From positions 2,914,001-2,978,000 of the forward strand of contig NZ_CP051154.1 of assembly GCF_012317045.1 (NCBI RefSeq): DNA of 64,000 nucleotides, read 5' to 3'. Source of the DNA: Leifsonia sp. PS1209. GTDB taxonomy: Bacteria > Actinomycetota > Actinomycetes > Actinomycetales > Microbacteriaceae. Below the pieces are notes generated by a model, which saw only the letters and a program-made list of their open reading frames with translations, searched no databases and was not told the DNA's origin. Shown here in pieces: positions 49,255 to 57,820 of this stretch. The position numbers were made by a program, and so were the translations under genes. Every line of letters starts with the position of its first letter. Position 1 is the stretch's first letter.

Positions 49255-49811
49255 CAGGTCACCCCCAGTTCGTTTCGTAGCCGTATCATCGCATCGCGCA
49301 GCCGAGTTTTCGCTGTGCCGAGCGGGATGCCGAGCTCGGCCGCGATCTCGCTCTGGCTGAGGCCGCCGTAGTACGCCAACCGCACAGCTTCGCGTTGGGT
49401 ATCGGACAGCGCAGCCATCGCAACCTCCACCCTCTCGTGCTCCACGCGAACCTCCACGGTCTCGGCCACCTGGTCGTACGCGGTCGGCAGGTCGCGTATG
49501 CCCACAGCCACATCCCGGTCCCGCGACGCCTGCGCGGCACGGACCCGGTCGATGGCGCGCCGGTGGGCCATCGTCATGATCCACGTCAACGCTCGACCCT
49601 TATTCGGATCGAACCGCGAAGCGGATTGCCAAACCTCGAGGAAAACCTCCTGGGTGACCTCCTCCGACTGGGAAGGGTCGACGAGCACGCGCCTCACCAG
49701 GCCGAGCACCCGGGATGCGGTGTGGTCGTAGAGCACGGAGAACGCGCTCTGATCACCGGCCGCGGTGCGGGAGAGGAGGTCGTCGAAGGAGACGGGCACC
49801 TCATCGTCCAC
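49254..49811 (-). CDS. sigK: ECF RNA polymerase sigma factor SigK
   Basis: A 185-residue ECF sigma factor. Region 2: FSVLYDHTASRVLGLVRRV and VTQEVFLEVWQSASRFDP; WIMTMAHRRAIDRVR. Region 4: ALSDTQREAVRLAYYGGLSQ and GIPLGTAKTRLRDAM. I chose the GTG at 49811, 7 nt after AGGAG; a TTG at 49841 would extend it by ten residues without a good site. Paired with rskA; in mycobacteria this pair controls mpt70/mpt83/dipZ, whose homologues are at 59-62 kb. Confidence 0.92.
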   Translation of the reverse strand: MDDEVPVSFDDLLSRTAAGDQSAFSVLYDHTASRVLGLVRRVLVDPSQSEEVTQEVFLEVWQSASRFDPNKGRALTWIMTMAHRRAIDRVRAAQASRDRDVAVGIRDLPTAYDQVAETVEVRVEHERVEVAMAALSDTQREAVRLAYYGGLSQSEIAAELGIPLGTAKTRLRDAMIRLRNELGVT

Positions 49812-49889
49812 GGCGTCTCCTGTCTCTCGGCGCACTGACAAGCATCGCAGGTCGGACCGCGATCCGGACCGAACGCTCCGCAGGGCGCG

Positions 49890-49970
49890 AAAAACCGGGC
49901 CGCAGAACGCCTCTCGGCGCGAGGCCGCTCGGAGCGGCTAATTTTGGAGCCCGGGGTTACTGCGGCCCGG
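49890..49970 (-). terminator. Branched stem-loop with T tract upstream of sigK
   Basis: On the minus strand an 11-bp outer stem (49960-49970 with 49895-49905) is followed by TTTTT (49890-49894). The 54-nt loop contains two further hairpins: GCCTC/GAGGC and GCCGCT/AGCGGC. It either ends the upstream operon (50057-50984) or acts as an attenuating leader for sigK, which starts 79 nt downstream. Confidence 0.6.
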
Positions 49971-50056
49971 CTGAACGAGTTTACCCGAGCCGCGGTGCCG
50001 ATGCTGCGGCGTGGCGTTCGCGGGCCGAGAACGCCGGATGCGCCGCCGCCGGTTGA

Positions 50057-50335
50057 CTAATCGCGGCCGCCGCGCCTGCGGCGCAGGTGGTAGACGATGC
50101 TGGCGACGCCGAGGGCGAACCCGATGACCCCGAGGACGATGCCACCCCAGGTCAGCAGAGGGTTCGCATCCGGGAGGTCGGTGCGCAGCAGCCGGGCGAA
50201 GGAGAGGGCGAAGGCGGCGGCGAAGAACACCGTGAGCGCGATCGCCGCCGGGAGGACGCGGCCGACGACCCACCACGGCTGCTTGGGGGTGGTGTTGTTC
50301 GTGGTGCTTTTGTCGCTGTTCTTGCTGTCGTCCAT
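50057..50335 (-). CDS. Small two-helix membrane protein
   Basis: A 92-residue protein. A Thr/Asn/Lys-rich N terminus (about 20 residues) precedes two helices (about 25-47, 61-82), and the end is RRRRGGRD. No named family. It lies 19 bp downstream of the next gene on the same strand, so they are probably co-transcribed. Confidence 0.7.
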   Translation of the reverse strand: MDDSKNSDKSTTNNTTPKQPWWVVGRVLPAAIALTVFFAAAFALSFARLLRTDLPDANPLLTWGGIVLGVIGFALGVASIVYHLRRRRGGRD

Positions 50336-50354
50336 GCGCTGAGAGTACCGCCGT

Positions 50355-50984
50355 CTACTCGAGCGACTCGTGCCGCCACAGCTTGGCGCAGGAGGTGAGC
50401 TCCTCCGCCGTGCGCGAGAACCGCAGCGCGCGCGTCGTCAGCTCGCTGGACCGCTCCGGCGCCGTGTTCTCCTGATCGTCGGCGACAGACACGCATCCGG
50501 CAGCCGTGACCCGGCAGAACGCGGCGGCCCGATCGAGGGCGACGGCGAAATCCCCCTCGAACAACCCGCGCAGGATGCGATCGGCCAGCTCGGTGACCTC
50601 GGCGGGCCCGGCCGGCGACGACGCGCCGGCGACGACAGGATCGATGGACGGGACCACCTCAGTCCCGCGCTGATACAGCAGGGCGGTGCCCGCCGCATCC
50701 TGCCGGATCAGCAACCGAAGAAGATAGATGCGCCACAACGCGCCCGGCAGACTCTTGGCGCTCGACCGCGACCACAACTCGGCGACAGCGTCGATGCCGT
50801 GCTCATCGGTGAATGCCACCAGCCGGTCCACGACCTCTGGATCGGGGTTCGAACGCACCCTGGCGAGCAGGGCATTGGCGGTCTCGTGCGCGACCCTGCT
50901 GATCTGCGCCGGGTCCTCCCCACCCATGAACGCCTCGAACATCCCGCTCGGAAACGTGGTCGGCTTGTGGAAATGGTCGCTCAT
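50355..50984 (-). CDS. Conserved actinobacterial protein of unknown function
   Basis: A 209-residue soluble, mostly helical protein starting MSDHFHKPTTFPSGMFEAF. The N-terminal segment MGGEDPAQISRVAHETANAL is a pattern I recall from actinobacterial proteins sometimes mislabelled as RNA polymerase beta subunit, usually next to a tRNA-Lys gene as here. No catalytic motif is visible. ATG at 50984 chosen over an earlier in-frame start. Confidence 0.78.
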   Translation of the reverse strand: MSDHFHKPTTFPSGMFEAFMGGEDPAQISRVAHETANALLARVRSNPDPEVVDRLVAFTDEHGIDAVAELWSRSSAKSLPGALWRIYLLRLLIRQDAAGTALLYQRGTEVVPSIDPVVAGASSPAGPAEVTELADRILRGLFEGDFAVALDRAAAFCRVTAAGCVSVADDQENTAPERSSELTTRALRFSRTAEELTSCAKLWRHESLE

Positions 50985-51042
50985 GCACACCATTCTCCGC
51001 CCGGCACGAGCGGTCGGGAAACCACGCTAGATTAGAAGGGTA

Positions 51043-51115
51043 GGGCCTGTAGCTCAGTTGGCAGAGCATCGGACTTTTAATCCGCGGGTCGTGGGTTCGA
51101 GCCCCACCGGGCCCA
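51043..51115 (+). tRNA. tRNA-Lys(UUU)
   Basis: Cloverleaf: acceptor GGGCCTG with CGGGCCC, D arm GCTC/GAGC, anticodon stem TCGGA/TCCGC (one mismatch at the top) with loop CTTTTAA (anticodon TTT), T arm GTGGG-TTCGAGC-CCCAC, discriminator A. Confidence 0.96.
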
Positions 51116-51136
51116 CCGTTACTTTCTCACTGCCGC

Positions 51137-51161
51137 CGCCCGATTCCCGATGGGTCGGGCG
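51137..51161 (+). terminator. Hairpin downstream of tRNA-Lys
   Basis: CGCCCGA (51137-51143) pairs with TCGGGCG (51155-51161). A weak T-containing tail follows; a probable tRNA transcript end. Confidence 0.5.
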
Positions 51162-51209
51162 CTTCACTGTGAGGCGGGCGCTGCTGGGCCGATCATCGGC
51201 GAACCGCCG

Positions 51210-52853
51210 TCACCCGACCGACTCCACGTGGTGCCCCACCTGGCGCACCAGGATGCCTCCGGCGAAGAACCAGTTCTCGCCCTGGGCCGTCGGGGTCGTC
51301 CAAAGTTCTTCGCCCGTTCGGCGGTCGTATGCGCCCCCGGTGCCCGGAGCGATGACGGTGGCGCTGTTCAGGTACGTGACCTCTGGGCCGTAGAGCGGCC
51401 AGTGGGCCGAGTCCTTGTCTGCGACGGGGGTCGGGGATCCCGTGTCGCGGTCGATGGAGCAGGTGTCGTTCGCTCCGCTGATCACGATCAGGGAGTTGCG
51501 CTCCTGGTCGGCGACGACGTCGCGGCTTCCGTTGCTCCAGAACCACTGGCTGATGCCGCAGTGAGCGATGTCGGCCGTCAGTTCGACCGCGCCGGTTCTG
51601 CTGTCGATGCGGGTGAGGGTCGACGGGGTGGTGAGGACCAGATCGCCAGAAGGGGCTCCTGCGTCGATGCCGTCTAACCAGCCCGGGCGGCTGGCCGTGG
51701 TCCTCGCCTCCGAGATCGAGGCGCCCCGCGGGAACGGCATCGTCCAGAGCGTGTCGCCCGTGGTCTGGTCGAGGCCGGCGATGGTCGTCGGTATGCCGTC
51801 GACCTGGTCGCGGTATTCGACGATCACGTCGCCCATCGGGAGGTGGGCGGCGCTGGCGGCCTGATGGCCGAGCGCACCCGTGCCGATGTCGAGCAGTGCC
51901 GACTGCCAGCCGTTCACCTGCCCGGTGGCCAGGTACTCGAGCGGCACCAGGCCGGAAGCCGCGAAGTTCGGGACGTGGAGGGACGCCTTCGTGGCCTGCA
52001 GCGGTGTCGACCACCGTGGATGCGTGAGGTCCCGCGGGTCCACGCGCTCGATCGTGTAGCTCGTCGCCTCACCGGACGCATCCGGGGTCGGCTTCGTCCA
52101 GATCATGTCGCCGCTGTCGTCCCCGACCGGAGTCAGCTGCCAGTTCGGATACGAGCCGAAATCGGTCGGGAGCGTCGCCACGGTCTCACCGGTCGCCAGA
52201 TCGATGATGTCGCGGGGACCGCCGCCCCCGCTCTCGTCGGTGAACAGCGCCCTGTTGGAGGTGCCGAGGATGGAGAGGAAGGTCCCAATGCCCTCGTTTC
52301 CTTCCCAGTTCCACTCCCTCGTCCAGCGCACGGAACCGTCGACGGTGTCGACCATCGCGAGTGCAGCGTTGCCGTGCTCGAGCTCGCAGCCGGCCTTCGC
52401 ATCCGTGGCGTGGTTCGCATCCACGACGAAGAGGGCGAGACCGTCGGCGATGTCGTAGACGTAGGTGTACTGGCAGGTGCTGGTGTCACCGGGCAGGTCG
52501 ATGCTCCACGACGGGCGGGCGGGCAGGGTGCGCACATCCGTCGGCTGGATGGGGGTCGACTGCACGTGGATCGCCCTCGGGCCCTTCGTGGGCGTCGGGG
52601 TCGGCGTTGGCGTCGGGGTCGGCGTCCCCGTCACGCTCGGCACGGGCGGAGGTGGCGGCGGGGAGTCGAACCGGATCACGCCGGTCAGAGCCAGCGCGGC
52701 CGTGCCTCCTGCGAGGACGACGGCGGCAGACGCGAGGACCGAGGTGACCAGGATCTGGAAGCGGCGGCGGCGACGGGGCTCCGCATCGACCGTGTCGATC
52801 AGCAGCCTCCGGATGGCGTCGCTGCGTTCCTGGGTGAACTCTGTGGCGCTCAT
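51210..52853 (-). CDS. Membrane-anchored PQQ-like beta-propeller protein
   Basis: A 547-residue protein. Residues 1-32 are cytoplasmic and charged, a helix spans about 33-58, a Pro run and a Thr-Pro repeat linker (TPTPTPTPTPT) follow, and residues about 100-547 form an extracellular propeller with repeated Trp-Thr blade motifs (DGSVRWTREW, TGDTLWTMPF, TGEELWTTPT). Cysteines near 127, 155, 438 and 467 may form disulfides. Its start overlaps the stop of an ECF sigma gene (ATGA), so it may be that sigma factor's sensor or anti-sigma partner, although the cytoplasmic part is short. Confidence 0.78.
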   Translation of the reverse strand: MSATEFTQERSDAIRRLLIDTVDAEPRRRRRFQILVTSVLASAAVVLAGGTAALALTGVIRFDSPPPPPPVPSVTGTPTPTPTPTPTPTKGPRAIHVQSTPIQPTDVRTLPARPSWSIDLPGDTSTCQYTYVYDIADGLALFVVDANHATDAKAGCELEHGNAALAMVDTVDGSVRWTREWNWEGNEGIGTFLSILGTSNRALFTDESGGGGPRDIIDLATGETVATLPTDFGSYPNWQLTPVGDDSGDMIWTKPTPDASGEATSYTIERVDPRDLTHPRWSTPLQATKASLHVPNFAASGLVPLEYLATGQVNGWQSALLDIGTGALGHQAASAAHLPMGDVIVEYRDQVDGIPTTIAGLDQTTGDTLWTMPFPRGASISEARTTASRPGWLDGIDAGAPSGDLVLTTPSTLTRIDSRTGAVELTADIAHCGISQWFWSNGSRDVVADQERNSLIVISGANDTCSIDRDTGSPTPVADKDSAHWPLYGPEVTYLNSATVIAPGTGGAYDRRTGEELWTTPTAQGENWFFAGGILVRQVGHHVESVG

Positions 52854-53443
52854 CGGGCACCTCCTTCGAACAGGGGTCGATCGTCGGCGAGAGGGGATGC
52901 GAGCTCTGCGAGGCGCCTTCGTGCCCTGGACAGCCGTGACTTCACGGTTCCGTCCGGCACGCCGAGCGCTTGCGCGGCCTGTGAGGTGGTCAGTTCTTCC
53001 AGGACGCAGAGCGTGATCACGTCCTGGTCCTGCCTGCTGAGCTTGGCGAAGGCGTCCCGCACCTTCCTGTCGCGCTCGAAGCCGTCGAGCGCGTCAAGCA
53101 CGTGGGCGGCGTGGTCGTCCTGCGGACGCGGAGCGGGGAGCTTGCCGAGCGCGGACCGGTAACGGCGCAGGCTGCGGGTGTGGTTGCGGACCGTGTACGT
53201 GGTGGTCACCAGCAGCCAGCCGATGATCGACCCGTCGACGACGCGCACCGCATCCCGTTTGCGCCAGGCCTCGAGGAAGACCACCGCTGTCACGTCCTCG
53301 GCGTCGTGCCGCTGCCCGAGGAGTCTCAGGGCGTGGCCGAAGACGCGGTCGCGGTGCCGGTCGAACAACGCCGCGAACGCGGCACTGTCCCCTCCGCGCG
53401 CTGCCGACCAGGACGCCGCCTCGTCGAAATCATCCGTGCTCAT
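52850..53443 (-). CDS. ECF-type RNA polymerase sigma factor
   Basis: A 197-residue sigma-70 family factor. Region 2: FAALFDRHRDRVFGHALRLL, DAEDVTAVVFLEAWRKR; region 4: FAKLSRQDQDVITLCVLEEL, ALGVPDGTVKSRLSRARRRL. The ATG at 53443 gives MSTDDFDEA. It belongs to the SigE-like actinobacterial ECF groups; no classic zinc anti-sigma gene is adjacent, only the propeller protein. Confidence 0.88.
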   Translation of the reverse strand: MSTDDFDEAASWSAARGGDSAAFAALFDRHRDRVFGHALRLLGQRHDAEDVTAVVFLEAWRKRDAVRVVDGSIIGWLLVTTTYTVRNHTRSLRRYRSALGKLPAPRPQDDHAAHVLDALDGFERDRKVRDAFAKLSRQDQDVITLCVLEELTTSQAAQALGVPDGTVKSRLSRARRRLAELASPLADDRPLFEGGAR

Positions 53444-53494
53444 ACCCACTACTGTCCGGTCGCTCCCGAACGGTTCCATCCCGTTCTCACCGCG

Positions 53495-54763
53495 TCACGC
53501 CACCCCGGTGACGCGGCCCCGCTCGAACAGATAGCCGACCGCCACCGCACCGGCCACGCAGAGCATGACGGGGGCGAACATGTCCGGGCCCTGGGCGGTG
53601 AACTCCATCACCAGGAGCAGGGCGGTGAGCGGGGCACGCATAGTCACCGCGAGGAAGGCGGCGGCTCCGACCAGGGCGAACACAGCGATGGGGGCACCGC
53701 CGGGCCAGACGAGATTCCAGGCGGCGCCGATGGTGAGGCCGAGACCCGCCCCGACCGCCAGAGACGGGGTGAGCGTGCCACCCGCAGCTCCGGCGCCGAT
53801 GGTGCCCGCCGTCGCGAACACCTTCAGCAGCGTGATCGCCAGGATCAGCAGCACGGGGAGGGAGGCGGTCATCGCCAGCTGGCCGAGCGAGCGGCCGTTC
53901 CCGAGGATCGCGGGGAACCAGAGCGAGACGACGCCGACCGCCGTGAACACGAGCGGCATCACGATCAGGATGCCCCAGGATTTCGGGCGGATGGCCCGCG
54001 CGTACTGCATCAGGCGCACGAAGCCGATCGCCGCGAGGCCGATCACCGGACCGGCGAGCACCGCCCAGACCACCACCGACGGGGAGAGCGGGAACTGCTC
54101 GATCGGGTAGAGCGGGTTGGCGGGGACGACGAGGCGGGCGACCAGCGTCGCGATGGCCGACGACGCCAGGGCGGGCAACACGGTCGCGAAACTGATCTCC
54201 GCCAGCAGGATCTCCACGGCGAACACCGCGCCGCCGAACGGCACGTTGTAGACGGCGGCCAAGCCCGCACCCGCTCCGCAGGCGACCAGGATGCGGCGCT
54301 CCCGAGCGCTCACCCCAGCCCTCTCGCTCAGCCAGTCGGCGGCCAGCGCTCCCAGCTCGCGCGGGGCGACCTCACGGCCGATGGATGCGCCGAGGCCCAC
54401 GATCACGACCTGCAGGCCGGCGTTCGCGATGGTGACGAACCACGGCATCCTGCGCCCGCCGACCGCGGACTCCACCGAGACGATCGCGTGCCTCGGCTGG
54501 AGGCGTCCCCAGCGGCGGAGCGCCCACCAGCCGACGCCGCCGAACACACCGGCCACGGCGAGCGCCACCACCCGGTTGACCGGCGGCGCCTGCAGCAGGC
54601 CGTCGATGAACGTGCCCTCCGAGTACCCGAAGGCGAGGTGCTGGATCGCGTGCAGCGCGAGGTAGACGAGCCCGCCGCCGATCCCGGCTCCAATGCCGAC
54701 CAGAGCGGTCACGACCACCAGGCGGATGATCCACTTCGGGGTGCTGGGCAGGGCGATGCGCAC
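53495..54763 (-). CDS. ClC-family chloride channel or transporter
   Basis: A 422-residue membrane protein with 10-11 hydrophobic segments. The ClC filter motif 2 is GASIGREVAP (usual GREGP) with the gating Glu replaced by Val if aligned directly, motif 3 appears as GGTLTPSLAVGAGLG (usual GxFxP), and NVPFGGAVFAVEILL is conserved. Motif 1 (GSGIP) is not recognisable. The lost residues suggest a channel or different anion preference rather than a strict Cl-/H+ exchanger. GTG start at 54763. Confidence 0.87.
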   Translation of the reverse strand: MRIALPSTPKWIIRLVVVTALVGIGAGIGGGLVYLALHAIQHLAFGYSEGTFIDGLLQAPPVNRVVALAVAGVFGGVGWWALRRWGRLQPRHAIVSVESAVGGRRMPWFVTIANAGLQVVIVGLGASIGREVAPRELGALAADWLSERAGVSARERRILVACGAGAGLAAVYNVPFGGAVFAVEILLAEISFATVLPALASSAIATLVARLVVPANPLYPIEQFPLSPSVVVWAVLAGPVIGLAAIGFVRLMQYARAIRPKSWGILIVMPLVFTAVGVVSLWFPAILGNGRSLGQLAMTASLPVLLILAITLLKVFATAGTIGAGAAGGTLTPSLAVGAGLGLTIGAAWNLVWPGGAPIAVFALVGAAAFLAVTMRAPLTALLLVMEFTAQGPDMFAPVMLCVAGAVAVGYLFERGRVTGVA

Positions 54764-54780
54764 GCTCCAACGCTACTGGG

Positions 54781-55500
54781 TCAGCCCGCCTCGTCGATCA
54801 GCCCGCGCAGATATCCGGCGTACCCGCCGTCGACCCTGCCGGTGAGCCTGGCCGAGGTGGTGACCGGATGCAGTTCCGTCTCCGCGATGCGCGCATCCCG
54901 TGCCCGGAGGCGTTCGACCAGGGCGACGTCCTCGTCGAGGGCGACGGGGGCGAAGCCGCCGACCGCGAGGTACACGTCTGCCCGCACGCCGAGGTTCGCG
55001 CCGTGCACGTGGCCGAGCGTGGCACCGGGATGGTGCCTCGACAGCCAGGCGTGACGGCGGAGCGGGTCGAGGTCGTCGAGCGGGGGAACGACAGCCCCGA
55101 CGAACGCGTCGGCGCCCGCCAGCGCGCAGTCGAGGTGCTGGGCCAGCCACTCCTCGGGTACCGAGCCGTCGGCGTCCGTCGTCGCGATCCAAACGGCCGC
55201 GGGGTCGGCGCCCGCCTCTTCGAGGCCGATGGCCGCACCGAGCGCCCGGCTGCGGCCGACGCTCCCGGCGTTCGTCTCGGCCACGATCACCGACGGGAAC
55301 CCCGCCGCGATCCCGGCCGACCCGTCTGTGCAGGAGTCGAGGACGAGCACGATGACGGGGGCGCGCATCCCGTGCCGTTCGAGAGCGCGGCCCGACCGGA
55401 TGATCGAGTCGAGGCAGGTCGCCAGCGTCTCCGCCTCGTCTCTGGCAGGGACGACGACGACCACGCGCTCAATGGGGGCGCGCTCGATGGCGGCGGTCAC
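54781..55500 (-). CDS. Family 2 glycosyltransferase
   Basis: A 239-residue GT-A fold enzyme. VVVVPARDEAETLATCLDSI at the N terminus, the metal-binding TTDADGSVPEEWL (DxD type) near residue 108, HVHGANLGVRADVYLAVGGF and the catalytic-type ALDEDVALVERLRARDA. No membrane helix. The GTG at 55500 overlaps the stop of the upstream PIG-L/methyltransferase gene (GTGA). Donor and acceptor are unknown. Confidence 0.88.
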   Translation of the reverse strand: MTAAIERAPIERVVVVVPARDEAETLATCLDSIIRSGRALERHGMRAPVIVLVLDSCTDGSAGIAAGFPSVIVAETNAGSVGRSRALGAAIGLEEAGADPAAVWIATTDADGSVPEEWLAQHLDCALAGADAFVGAVVPPLDDLDPLRRHAWLSRHHPGATLGHVHGANLGVRADVYLAVGGFAPVALDEDVALVERLRARDARIAETELHPVTTSARLTGRVDGGYAGYLRGLIDEAG

Positions 55501-56801
55501 GAGAACACCTCCAGCAGGAATGACGCATCCCGGTGCACGACGGTCGCGCTGAGCCCGGACGCTGCCCGGAACGTCGCGTGCGCCTGCTCACCGCTCTGCG
55601 CGAAGTCGTCGGCCGAGCCGAGCCAGTGGCAGAGCAGCACCTCGCCGCCCGGCGCCAGCGAGCCGACGATCCTGGCGGTCAGTGCACGCCACTCGTCGTC
55701 GGCGAGGTAGTAGGCGAGCTCGGAGACGACCACGAGGTCGAAGGCGCCGTCCGGCCACTGGCCGGGCACGCGCATCCGGGCGACGGTGACGCCCGCGCGT
55801 CCGGCCAGGCGGCTGCGGGCCGTCTCGACCGCCGCAGCGGAACCGTCGACGGCGAGCACCGTGTCCGCGCGGCCGGCCAGCTCGCCGGTCAGGGCGCCGA
55901 CCGAGGCGCCGAGCTCCAGGATGCTCCCGTACCGCTCCCGCGGAAGGCTCGCGACGGTCACCGCCCTCTTCCTCCGCTCGTACCAGCGGGAGCGCACGGA
56001 CCACGGGTCGTCGCTCTCGCGGTGCAGCGCCTCGAAATGTGCGGCCAGGTCGTCGGAGCCGTGGCGCTCGGGCCGGAGGAGGATCTCGCGGCCCTCTTTG
56101 GCGCGGGCGAGGAATTCGGCCGTGAGCACGCCGTCCTCGTTCTCGGGTGTGTGGTGCTGGGAGGCGAAGGCGTCGAGCGCGGTCGACTTGCGCGCGCGGC
56201 TGCGGTCGTCGAGCGGGAGGCCCACGACGCGATCCCACGGCATGTCTGCCGGTTCTCCCCACTGCCAGAGCCAGACCGGGTAGAAGAAGACGATGTCTCC
56301 GGTCTGCGCCGCTGCTTCGCCCAGCTCCCTGCCGAGCGTGCGGTGGTCGCCGTGGCGGTCGCCCGGCCACGGCGCCAGAAGCCAGCGACGGCCGGTGGAT
56401 GCGGCGGGCGCGCTGATCGCGCGCTCGACCTCCGCGCGCAGCCGGTCTGCGTGGTGCTTGAGCGCGCCGTCCGGCAGGCCGAGGAACTGCGGGCGCGCAT
56501 CCACTCCCAGGCGGTCGAGGGCGGCGCGGAGTTCGTCAGCCCTGTGGTCGTCCTGGCCGGACTCGTCGTTTCCGGGCGCACCGGTCGCGACGATCACCCG
56601 CACCGGGATCCCCCTCTCTGCGGCGAGCGCCAGCAGCCCGCCGACGGCGATCGTCTCGTCGTCGGGATGCGCGGAGAACACGACCAGCTCGTCCAGCGCG
56701 TCGAGGGCCTGCGCATCCATCGTCTCGACCTCCGACCACTCCGGGCGCGCCTCCCACTCGGCGGCGGACGTCACGGTGCGGAGGGCGTCGAACGCTACCA
56801 T
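55497..56801 (-). CDS. PIG-L deacetylase fused to a SAM-dependent methyltransferase
   Basis: A 434-residue two-domain enzyme. Residues about 38-215 are PIG-L (LmbE): VFSAHPDDETIAVGGLLAL with the zinc-binding HPDDE, and APWPGDRHGDHRTLGREL with the third His. Residues about 265-434 resemble NodS-type methyltransferases: WSVRSRWYERRKR, SILELGASVGALTGELA (SAM motif), VVVSELAYYLADDEW. It could remove an N-acetyl group and methylate the product. Overlaps both neighbours by 4-7 bp. Confidence 0.88.
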   Translation of the reverse strand: MVAFDALRTVTSAAEWEARPEWSEVETMDAQALDALDELVVFSAHPDDETIAVGGLLALAAERGIPVRVIVATGAPGNDESGQDDHRADELRAALDRLGVDARPQFLGLPDGALKHHADRLRAEVERAISAPAASTGRRWLLAPWPGDRHGDHRTLGRELGEAAAQTGDIVFFYPVWLWQWGEPADMPWDRVVGLPLDDRSRARKSTALDAFASQHHTPENEDGVLTAEFLARAKEGREILLRPERHGSDDLAAHFEALHRESDDPWSVRSRWYERRKRAVTVASLPRERYGSILELGASVGALTGELAGRADTVLAVDGSAAAVETARSRLAGRAGVTVARMRVPGQWPDGAFDLVVVSELAYYLADDEWRALTARIVGSLAPGGEVLLCHWLGSADDFAQSGEQAHATFRAASGLSATVVHRDASFLLEVFS

Positions 56802-57820
56802 CGCGGGCCGCCGTCCGGCAGGTGTGCGGCCAGGGAGACGTCGTCCGGACCGCGATGGTACTGGGACACGTACAGGTCGAGGTCGGCGTAGCGGCGGGCC
56901 AGTGACTCGTCGAAGGCGAGCGCGGCCGGGCCGAGCACGTCCCGCACGGCGGCGAGGGTCTCGACGACGGCATCGGCGACCGTGCCCCGCACGGCGTGGG
57001 CGATGGCGGCCGCATCGTCGTTGCTGGGTTCTTGGCTGTCGATGACGGCCGCGGCGGACGCGAGGTGCGCGCGGGCGGCGTCGAGCTTGCGGTACACCCG
57101 GCCGGCGCGGGATGCAGCCAGCTGGTTCGCGCCGGCACGCTTCGCCTTCGCGATCAGCGCGTCCGCGAACGGCAGGCAGCCGCCCCACCAGGCGGCGGCG
57201 ACGCCGACAGCACCCCAGCGGAATCCTGGGCGGTCGAGATACCAGCCAGGGCCGCCGACGGGACGGGCGGTGGCGCCGTCGAAGCGCAGCGGACCGCTCT
57301 GCACCTCGGCGAGGCCGCGGGCGACCCACGCGGTGTCCTCCGCCGTCACGCCCGGCTGACGGAGCGAGACCAGGAACATGCGCCGGTCGCCGCCCTCCGT
57401 GGTGGCTGTCACCAGCGCATCCGTCAGCCGGGCGCCCAGCGAGCACCAGGGCTTCACGCCGTCGAGCACCCAGGCGTCGGCGTCACCGGCAGCGCCCGCG
57501 GCAGGAGCCGCGCGCAGCACGGCGCCGGGCGCCTCCGCCGCGAACACCCCGAACGTCGAGCCCGGCCGTGGGGGCTCCACACCGGCCTCGTGCAGGATCG
57601 CGAGAGCATCCAGGTGTGGTTCGAGCACGCGGGCGGCGGTCACGTCCTCCGTGGCGACGCGCTGCAGGAACGCGAACCGCTCGGCCGTCCTGCCCTCGCC
57701 GGGGAACGGCGCGAGTTCATCAGCAGCTCCCCCAGCACCCTCCAGCGCAGCGAGCAACGGCCCCACCCTGCCCGAGCAGGATGCGGCCGCGTCGAGGTAG
57801 CTCTGTTGCGCGGGCCTCAC
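56795..57820 (-). CDS. Acyl-CoA dehydrogenase-like protein
   Basis: A 341-residue protein with the acyl-CoA dehydrogenase fold. GVFAAEAPGAVL and the beta-domain WVLDGVKPWCSLGARLTDALV (flavin site) are recognisable, and the C-terminal helical region ends VSQYHRGPDDVSLA. The usual catalytic Glu region is not clear, and it is shorter than typical ACADs (about 380). GTG start at 57820 overlaps the dps stop (GTGA). It probably oxidises an unusual substrate in the same pathway as the PIG-L/methyltransferase and glycosyltransferase. Confidence 0.82.
   Translation of the reverse strand: MRPAQQSYLDAAASCSGRVGPLLAALEGAGGAADELAPFPGEGRTAERFAFLQRVATEDVTAARVLEPHLDALAILHEAGVEPPRPGSTFGVFAAEAPGAVLRAAPAAGAAGDADAWVLDGVKPWCSLGARLTDALVTATTEGGDRRMFLVSLRQPGVTAEDTAWVARGLAEVQSGPLRFDGATARPVGGPGWYLDRPGFRWGAVGVAAAWWGGCLPFADALIAKAKRAGANQLAASRAGRVYRKLDAARAHLASAAAVIDSQEPSNDDAAAIAHAVRGTVADAVVETLAAVRDVLGPAALAFDESLARRYADLDLYVSQYHRGPDDVSLAAHLPDGGPRW

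Noticed and set aside
49715..50056. Plus-strand open frame upstream of sigK
   Set aside because: Basic shadow frame running across a stem-loop; no start signal or homology.
52600..52630. Short tandem GTCGGGGTCGGC-like repeats
   Set aside because: They encode the Thr-Pro linker of the propeller protein and need no other explanation.
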